Source: Lytechinus variegatus
Taxonomy: Eukaryota; Echinodermata; Echinoidea; Temnopleuroida; Toxopneustidae
DNA: 64,000 bases
Direction of reading: 5' to 3'
NCBI RefSeq assembly: GCF_018143015.1
Contig: NC_054746.1
Span: 43,280,201 to 43,344,200, forward strand
This document shows positions 57,401 through 64,000 of the stretch, in pieces (the stretch's first letter is position 1; each line of letters opens with the position of its first letter). Made by a program: the position numbers and the translations under genes. The notes under the pieces are model-generated. The model was not told the DNA's origin. It ran no database searches and saw nothing but the letters and a program-made list of their open reading frames with translations.

Positions 57401-57716
57401 TTTCGTTTTCGGATCAACGAACCTTCGGAACAACGAACCTTTTTTCGTTTTCGGATTAACGAACCTTCGGAACAACGAACCTTATTTCGTTTTCGGATTA
57501 ACGAACCTTCGGAACAACGAACCTTATTTCGTTTTCGGATTACCAAACTTCGGAATAACGAATCGTCGGAATTACGCCACAAATGTTCGGATTAACGAAC
57601 CCTTTTTCGTTTTCGGATTAACGAACATCGAGGTATAGGCAATTTACGTGTTTCGGAATTACGAACCTTCGGAATAAAGAACCTTCGGAATTACGAAGCT
57701 TCGGAATTACGAAGTG
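54447..57716. mobile_element. 3.3-kb foldback element with tandem-repeat inverted arms
   Basis: The left arm (54447-54715) is built of TTCGTAATTCCGAAGG and TTCGTTAATCCGAAAACGAA units. The right arm (57240-57716) has the same units in reverse complement. The middle has GCGAGCG-type units that run plus on the left (55060-55600) and minus on the right (56130-56760), so the whole interior is also partly inverted. No transposase. A 93-codon minus ORF in the right arm is a repeat artefact. Confidence 0.85.
55213..55366. mobile_element. ~155-bp hairpin MITE, GGGGCCCGTTGCATRAAAC ends, copy 1
   Basis: Arms GCATGAAACTTTTTACCTGAG and its inverse at 55336-55360. Nearly identical to the copy at 58799-58955. 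Confidence 0.9.
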
Positions 57717-58137
57717 TAACCAAAAAAAACGGCCCTCTCAACCTCAAGAGTTCTGTTTGCCTCGTGATGTCAACGCCCCACACCCCTTTCCTGCATTGTT
57801 AGTGTATTGCTTTGAAAATTGAACCTGTAACTTGGATCAATCACTCCCTTTATCACAAACATAACTCTCATCTTTCTGATCTCGATCAGAAGGGGTGGGT
57901 ATAAGTTTATTGGGACCAGCTCATAAACTAGAGGGGCAGCGATCCTGACGGGGGGGGGGGTCGGGTTTTTTTTAGGCGACTGTACCTGATATAATTTATG
58001 TGGGCATAGCCGTTTTTGCTTTGTTAACATTGTTATATATCATTTTACTTCCCATCATTATTGGTGATGATGAGTCACCCGGCTAAAAATTAGTATAATA
58101 AAATAGAATGTATTTATTAATTTTCTTTCAATATGAG

Positions 58138-58294
58138 AAGACAACCAGGTGAGCAGGAAGTCTCTTGTTGCTGAGATAATGCAAACAGATCCACACGGGA
58201 ACAAACTAGAGAGAGCACCATCCCTCGGTCGTTATCAACCTATGGGATCAGATGATGTTAGTCTACTCAGACCAAGTGAGATGCAATCATACAA
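58138..58294 (+). CDS. Host gene 2, coding exon 3
   Basis: Bounded by a ttttctttcaatatgag acceptor and a TACAA|gtacgt donor. Only one frame is open and it matches the single base carried from exon 2. A second acceptor three bases downstream (exon start 58141) is also in frame, so NAG-type alternative splicing of one residue is possible. It encodes about 52 polar residues with likely phosphorylation-prone Ser/Arg motifs (VSRKS, APSLGR). It leaves two bases, completed by the first base of exon 4 to a Lys codon. Confidence 0.75.
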
Positions 58295-58798
58295 GTACGT
58301 TGTCTGACATCGTATCGATTAAAAAACTATCCTGATCCAAGAAATTCAAACTCGAATACATTTTATTATGCGCAAAGGTATATACTACTTTGCTGTTTTC
58401 ATCTTCCCTTTTATGCGCATTATCTGAGCCCCTTCTGAGCCCGGAAATTTCAGTCATTATCTCTGAGCTGGAACCAGATTTATTGATTATGACAAACTGC
58501 AATACAATGGCAATTTTTATGGGAATTTATCATCACTGCTTTTAACCAATATTTTACCGGAGTTATAATTGACTATATCATTATAAGAAACTATATGAAG
58601 CGGATCCTTGGTTGAAATCAGTCGCCATTCACCAGTCATGATTCATATCTATATTCATATTATATTACCGCATATCGTTCTGACTGGGAAATGAATTCTG
58701 AATGAAAGGAGAAGAGAAGGTTGATGGAACTTGGACTTTAAAAAAGTGAAAAACCGGGGGATTCCAATCAATAAAGTTACCTGCTGTTTGTCACTACT

Positions 58799-58955
58799 GG
58801 GGCCCATTGCATAAAACTTTTTACCTGAGAAAACTCAGGTTGTTTTTACCAGAGTTTTTTCCCTGTGTCAAAGTCAATGGCAGAAATCAGACTAACCTTA
58901 GTTTCCAGTTTTTACCAGAGTTTTCTCAGGTAAAAAGTTTTATGCAACAGGCCCC
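58799..58955. mobile_element. ~157-bp hairpin MITE, copy 2
   Basis: GGGGCCCATTGCATAAAAC at left, inverse GTTTTATGCAACAGGCCCC at right. More than 90% like copy 1 by eye. Both copies lie in introns of host gene 2. Confidence 0.92.
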
Positions 58956-59249
58956 TTGTCTGATACCCGGTCTGTACCCTTCTAATTTCTAAAGCACGAT
59001 TTCGTTTGTATATAAAACGTTGTACTCATGATTACCACTCCCATCTGCCAACAACTAGAAGTTTTATTTAGTGAATACTACATGGAAGCTATTTTACGAA
59101 ATGGTGTGATTATCATGATACATAATAAATTGTGTTGTCATGTAAAAATAGATAGTCAAGCATGACGAAATACGTCAAGTTAACCTTGCCAAATTGACTT
59201 ATATATAAAAAGTTTTATACCGTCATGGTGAGATCAGTTATCTGGTCAT

Positions 59250-59537
59250 GACGATTTATTTTCATTTGGTCCAATGTCAATGCGTCCAATTGCCAACTCG
59301 TCTACTATCATTTGGTTTACCATCAGTTCATCGAATAACCACATGGTCTAATTGCCATTTCGTCTAATAACTATTTAGTCCATATACCATTTGGTCTAAT
59401 TAGAAAAAGTGTTAATTGGGCAAAGTAAAATATAAATATTAGACCAACTGGTTATGAGACGAAATTGTCATAGACGAACTGGTTTGATTACACGAAGTGA
59501 TGATTGGACCAAATGGTTGTTATACGAAATTTACCGT
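59250..59537. repeat. Foldback of short ATTTGGTCTAAT-like repeats
   Basis: Left half: repeated CATTTGGTCCAAT, GCGTCCAATTGCCA, CATGGTCTAATTGCCA, TTTCGTCTAATAACT. Right half: TTAGACCAACTGGT, GAGACGAAATTG, GATTGGACCAAATGG. The units are 20-25 bp and degenerate, with opposite orientation in the two halves. Confidence 0.75.
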
Positions 59538-59762
59538 CATTGCGACTATCATAACTCTTTATAATGTCGACATGGCAAGAAAAAACATATCGCTATTTCG
59601 TCACGTGCACCTTAAAGCTTCTGTAATATGTAACCAAATTCATTTAGAATAGGGGGAGAAAAAAGTGCGGCAACGTAGGCCTGAAATCAAAATCTTTAAT
59701 TGATCATGAACGCCCCTCGTCCAAAATTATATTCACGAATCTCCGAATAATTGTGATGATAG

Positions 59763-59914
59763 GTCAAGAAGCTCATCTGAAACGCAGCATTCAGTGTCTC
59801 AATCAGAAAAGCTATCTCCTACAGAATCAGCAGGGAAGGAGAGTATAGAAGTAACCAAGGAAACCGACACAGATAAAGGAATATCTTTCCTTAAAAAATT
59901 CCTTGGCGCGCGGG
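59763..59914 (+). CDS. Host gene 2, coding exon 4
   Basis: A gtgatgatag acceptor and a CGGG|gtaagt donor frame 152 nt. The segment is Ser/Glu/Thr-rich (SRSSSETQHSVSQSEKL), then a Lys/Phe/Leu stretch (ISFLKKFLGAR) that could form a short amphipathic helix. The two bases carried from exon 3 join in phase. It leaves one base, which with the next exon restores Gly. Confidence 0.78.
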
Positions 59915-60499
59915 GTAAGTTGACTTTTGTTTCATCTTTATTTTATTACTTAGAGGGGGGGGAGGGAGCAACAAGGACGTATGACGCGAGTCATGGGACA
60001 ACATATTTTTTCTTGGGGGAGGGGGGGGGGGTGTTTCAATCAATCTTCTGGTCAATCAAATTCATAAGAATTGTTATGGTTTCAAGCTCTGAAAGTTTCG
60101 AGTTTATTCATTTCCATATTCAGAGAATGAACTTAGCAACGAACACATATAAAAGTAAAGTCATATATGAACATATAATTAAAAAATAAACGTCATAACA
60201 AATACTTCAGTCATAACTAATATCGTAAGGAAATGATCAGTAACAAATAATAGTTGTTTCAAAATACTATTTGAAATTTTTATTTTAAACAATATAGATT
60301 ATAAATTAAGATAAACTTATCAATGACTCTTCTACAGTTGCAGATGAAGGTTGGCTCCTAATGCAATTTGCCTCCCCTTTCAGTTGCTTTACAGATATGT
60401 TTTTTTTTTTTTGGGGGGGGGGAATGATCTCACGCGGCTTTGTATTAGAAAATGCTTTCGTCATTGAGCATGGGTTTTTGTATATGTATTTTTTTGTAG

Positions 60500-60534
60500 G
60501 TTCGGATTCTGGTCCGGTCTCCTCAGCAGACAAG
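60500..60534 (+). CDS. Host gene 2, coding microexon 5
   Basis: A 35-nt exon between tttttttgtag and CAAG|gtttgt. In the phase set by exon 4 it encodes GSDSGPVSSADK and ends at a codon boundary. The strong polypyrimidine acceptor and exact phase agreement support it despite its size. Because 35 nt is not a multiple of three, skipping would shift the frame. Confidence 0.65.
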
Positions 60535-61495
60535 GTTTGTATATCTTGCATGGTGATTGATAAAAAAGGGTCTCCGTATTATTTTGATTTGAAAACATTT
60601 ATCTATAGAGGTAATAATTCGATTACACCTACGTGACGCGAAAAACTTTATCCTCTTCAAGTAAAAAAATATGATTGCCCACATGACCAGTGTAGGTCTA
60701 TATTTTCTAATTGAATATAAAACTAAATTTTGAACCTCCCCCTATTAAAAGGGAGGGCCACCAAGGGAACATTACTTATTTTTTTACGCATTCTTAGTTG
60801 TATTCATTGCTTACCTTGTAATAAAGTCAATAGGTGTGATTTTTTTTCTTCTTCCCCGTCTCCTCCCCATTGTTCCCTCAACAGACTTTAAATTACAAAC
60901 TGATTCTGATCTTATTCAACTGAATAAATCCACAAAGTGCATTATCCTTTTTTACTTTTTATTTTTTAATTCTTAAATGAATCCAAACTGAAAATGGTCT
61001 ATCCATCCATCCATCCGTGTTTTTTTTTTTGGCTTTTATACGGAAAATAAATACTATACTATAGTCTACTATGAAAAAATACAAACATGAAAAAGGGAGA
61101 TGGGACCTTTGCGATTCCAATATAAAGTGAATAGTTTTGTAAACGCGCTGAGACAGTAAACTTCGAAAGGAATTGCTCTTTTCTCAGTTGAATAATGAAT
61201 GAATATGAAGGACAAATCAATAGTTTATTCAATGTTATATTCTAAAGGTGCTCTTGTTCATTGGATGACGAATAATTAATTTTGAATTGAGATGCTTGAA
61301 AAGAACAAGAATTTCAATTTACGCAGATTCATGCCAACACTATCACCCTTCTCCATTCCGCGAGCATTTAGGCTAGCTATATGCCACTGAATTGGAATAT
61401 ATTGTAAAATTTCTCCCAGTCAATGTTTCGTTCACCGTTAACGATATCAAATCCCAGCGTCTCTCAAATTAATATTTTTTGTTCAATTCTTTCAG

Positions 61496-61538
61496 AAACC
61501 AGTGACATCCTCAAAAGACGCTGATGTAAATGAAAGTG
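61496..61538 (+). CDS. Host gene 2, coding microexon 6
   Basis: A 43-nt exon between caattctttcag and AGTG|gtacgt. It enters in phase 0, encodes KPVTSSKDADVNES and leaves one base. Together exons 5 and 6 contribute 78 nt (26 codons), so joint skipping would preserve the frame. Confidence 0.65.
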
Positions 61539-61748
61539 GTACGTATATTTATCATGCTTGTCAATAATCTTCAGTGACCACAACACTCCTGAAGATTTTA
61601 TGACATTTTGTTGTTTAATTCACATTTCTGACTCTTTTTTTAAACAAGTTTACCAAAAGGAAATTAGATCGGCTTTTAAACACTTTTACGCTTGACAATC
61701 ACGCATTGATAGGAATTTCATTTTGAATTTGTCATGTATTTATAACAG

Positions 61749-61843
61749 GAGGTTTAGCATCAACTGCTGGTGTTTTAACATCAATGATCAGATGGAAAAC
61801 GAAAAAGAAACTGCATACAGGAACTCGAGAAACTCGTGAAAAG
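61749..61843 (+). CDS. Host gene 2, coding exon 7
   Basis: Between tttataacag and AAAG|gtaatc, 95 nt. The carried G restores Gly. It encodes about 31 residues that change from small/hydrophobic (GGLASTAGVLTSMI) to strongly basic (RWKTKKKLHTGTRETREK). The basic block could be a nuclear-localisation or membrane-lipid-binding patch; that is inference only. Confidence 0.75.
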
Positions 61844-62080
61844 GTAATCCTTCAATACGAATTTGTTCTTTTATCCATTTTCAAAACATAGCTTTCTTTT
61901 TCAAATAAGAATTTGGAAGTTGTTTTGATCTGTCTCATCATGACTGATTAGAGAGACGGACATTAAATAAAACCGACGTTTTACTTCAAGTAGAAGCCAT
62001 TTTGACCACTCTAAATATTCCATGTATATCATAATCTGATAGATTGCTTAATTTTCGTTTTTTTTTCTTCTTTGCGAAAG

Positions 62081-62201
62081 TATCCGGGATATTTAGATCT
62101 GTTCACTCGACTATCACGTGAATTAAATACATCAGTGCCATTTCCGATTCTTCTTCAAACTCGACGAGAGGCTTTGCCAATTATTCAGAACATCGCCAAA
62201 G
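62081..62201 (+). CDS. Host gene 2, coding exon 8
   Basis: Acceptor tttgcgaaag after a T-rich tract and donor AAAG|gtttgt enclose 121 nt in phase 0. The encoded 40 residues look like a folded helical segment (YPGYLDLFTRLSRELN, then a Pro/Leu-rich loop and REALPIIQNIAK). This and exon 9 are the least disordered part of the protein and the best query for a family search. Confidence 0.8.
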
Positions 62202-62397
62202 GTTTGTGATCTTCTTTGTTCTACTCATTGAATCATAATTCAGAATAAATCAAAGAGCACAATGCGAAGCTCCCAGCCCACAGAAAATCGCAGTACAATA
62301 ACTGATTGATTCACATTATTTATCGTGAAATTACCCAATATCTGTGACGCATCTAATGTTTGGGGGAGTGGATTATTTTTCTTCATACATTATTAAC

Positions 62398-62617
62398 AGT
62401 GGTGTAGTGAGGCAAACATTTTGAGGGGGCTCGATATGGTGTATCATGTAAAATCAATAAAAAGTTGCAAGCGAGCAAAAAATTTGACATTCTTATTGAC
62501 TTAATATTCAGAAATAATATCACAGTTCACCCTTATCCCTTTCCTTTTCTCTTATTTATTTGGTCGTGAAAGATGGGGGGGGGGGGGGTGGGGGGCAAAG
62601 CCCCCATCTGTACGCCA
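62398..62617 (+). mobile_element. Short CAGTGGYGTA-ended element in intron 8 of host gene 2
   Basis: ACAGTGGTGTAGTGAGGC at left and CTGTACGCCAGTG at right form short imperfect inverted ends. It contains a 12-13 G run and one degenerate GCGAGC-like unit. hAT-like by its end motif only. Confidence 0.5.
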
Positions 62618-63050
62618 GTGATTATCAATAATCAGTAACAAGCCATGGGTTAATATTCTAGTTTATAAAAAAATGATTTTAAAAATTAAAGAAGTTTTAA
62701 AATTCACAACGGTTAAAAAATGAAGAGTAAGCAAAAATACAAATTTTCAACAGAATTTTCTTTTTTTTTCTTCAAACGGATGAAAAGCCTGATTTTGAAA
62801 GTTATTTCATGGCTTTATCCACAACTAAAACAAACCCCCAAATCACTCGGTTACACTTATAGTTAAATAGAAAGAAACGAGTGCTCCTTGATTATAAGTG
62901 ATTTGTAAGAAAATCAGATTTCTTGTAAGAATGTTAATACTTCAATAGAAGAAACATTTGGTTTTGAGACACACTGTACAGTTACATGTACTTGAACAGA
63001 TTTAAGACCTGTATTCATAGGAGATAATTAACATTAACTTTCATTTGCAG

Positions 63051-63154
63051 CATACAAGTCTACATTAGGTCTCCATCATCAAATGACTCGACAAGCCTGT
63101 GCCAAGGTGGAGAAGTTGCGGTCAGAATTACAAGATAGCGATGTGTTTCTGTGA
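63051..63154 (+). CDS. Host gene 2, last coding exon with stop
   Basis: A tttcatttgcag acceptor precedes 63051. The base carried from exon 8 makes an Ala codon, and the frame runs through a helical, coiled-coil-like tail (MTRQACAKVEKLRSELQ) to TGA at 63152-63154. The 3' part of this exon, including the stop, is repeated in degenerate form just downstream in the probable 3'UTR (63160-63420). No clear AATAAA is seen nearby; an ATTAAA occurs around 63758. Confidence 0.78.
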
Positions 63155-63420
63155 TTTAGTATCATCAGATGATAGAACAACTTGGGCATAGATGGAGAAA
63201 ATACGAGCCGAAATACATGATAGTGATGAGTTTCTGTGATGATAGGATCAGTTTGTAACACGCAAGGTTGACGATTCATTTATGATCAGAATTACAGGAT
63301 AGCTGTGTTTTTCTGTGATCATCAAAATAATGATTGAACAAGCATGTGTGTAGATGGAGAGGTTCAATCAGGACTACATGTTACGGTGGTGAGGTTCTTC
63401 ATCATGTCAGACTGAACATT
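63155..63420 (+). repeat. Degenerate tandem copies of the last coding exon in the 3'UTR
   Basis: The segment of the last exon from about 63083 to 63164 recurs two to three more times, at roughly 65-80% similarity by eye. Recognisable marks are ACAAGCNTGTG, GATGGAGA, CAGAATTACA(A/G)GATAG and TTTCTGTGAT at about 63165-63245, 63246-63325 and 63326-63410. The repeat unit is about 80 bp. No open frame continues through the copies. Confidence 0.6.
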
Positions 63421-64000
63421 ATGGAAGAATACTTTCCCGCAAAATCGTTGAACATTTACGTTCAGATTTATACACATAGAAACTATTTGTTTTTCAGAAT
63501 TTTAGTTGTTACTGAAAATCTGATGGAAATAGTAAACTTAGAGTGGGTGGACTTAAATTGATTCTAACAAACAAAACAATGATGTACTAACATCTAATAT
63601 TATTTTTGTGTTGCATCTGTCCCAGTTGAAAAGTAAAAATTGATGTACAATGATATCACAATAACATTGTATGAAATTTATACGAGGTAGGTCCTTCACT
63701 TAGGAAATGGCTTAAACCTCTTTTGTGAATGTGAGCATTAATATATACCATGTCCACTTTATTAAATATTTCACTACAAAATGAAAGTTACTTTGGACCG
63801 GACAAATTTGACTGGCCAAAAAATAAGTTTTCACTTTGTTTGAGTTCAAGATTCAGAGTAAAAAACTAAACAAGTGGTACTATTCTGAACACCCTGAAGT
63901 TTTCATCTATTCCAAGCTCAAGTAGTTTGAGATGGATGTGTTGAGCAGAGAAAGATGATGATGACCATATGGAAAGAACATGGGATCTGGAACAAGGATG
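63421..64000 (+). other. Downstream flank of host gene 2
   Basis: AT-rich, with no further exon or repeat recognised. Probably 3'UTR, then intergenic DNA. A possible ATTAAA poly(A) signal occurs at about 63758. Confidence 0.4.

Noticed and set aside
57301..57582. 93-codon minus ORF of RKRNKVRCSEGSL repeats
   Set aside because: It is the reading of the tandem arm of the foldback element; no independent coding evidence.

Overview
The window looks like nuclear DNA of a marine invertebrate, most likely an echinoderm such as a sea urchin; the clade is an inference. The grounds are AT-rich DNA, GT-AG introns of 0.2 to 16 kb, tRNA-derived SINEs, a LINE whose ORF1 has PHD-type zinc fingers, and dense small inverted-repeat transposons. 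There are no operons, bacterial genes or CRISPR arrays. Two split host genes can be assembled by hand. They are divergent, with 5' ends facing a repeat-rich interval of about 22 kb.

Host gene 1 (minus strand, four exons between 23760 and 2232, continuing off the left edge) encodes a short acidic N-terminus followed by one complete PDZ domain. Host gene 2 (plus strand, nine coding exons from 45851 to 63154) encodes a predicted 416-residue protein with an acidic, disordered-looking N-terminus and a basic C-terminal third. I do not recognise it. All exon phases agree in both genes. A tRNA-Ser(GCT) gene lies at 35200-35281, followed by a 5'-truncated tandem copy.

Region by region. 0-23 kb: PDZ-gene introns with many MITEs, a Deu-like SINE, a GC-rich repeat, a 157-bp tandem array (17.4-18.2 kb) and a TTAA-flanked element (16.0-17.4 kb). 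20.0-25.6 kb: arrays of a 160-190 bp repeat rich in nuclear-receptor half-sites. 26.6-32.1 kb: a 5.4-kb element with 7-bp target duplications that contains a second, inverted copy of the TTAA element. 32.3-33.0 kb: promoter-like DNA with a YY1-type motif. 37.6-40.9 kb: three hAT-like elements nested inside one another. 41.4-43.3 kb: a perfect hairpin, a 27-bp tandem array and a 0.9-kb polypyrimidine tract. 43.6-45.4 kb: a tandem array carrying the core GCGAGCGCGAAGCGCGAGC. 46.2-51.9 kb: a nearly intact two-ORF LINE antisense in intron 1 of host gene 2. 52.9-54.2 kb: another hAT-like element holding a LINE fragment. 54.4-57.7 kb: a 3.3-kb foldback element. 57.7-64 kb: the clustered 3' exons of host gene 2.

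The genes do not form a pathway. The main biology is layered transposon insertion, which can be ordered from target-site duplications, plus two incompletely described host genes. I found no convincing new enzymatic or defence system.
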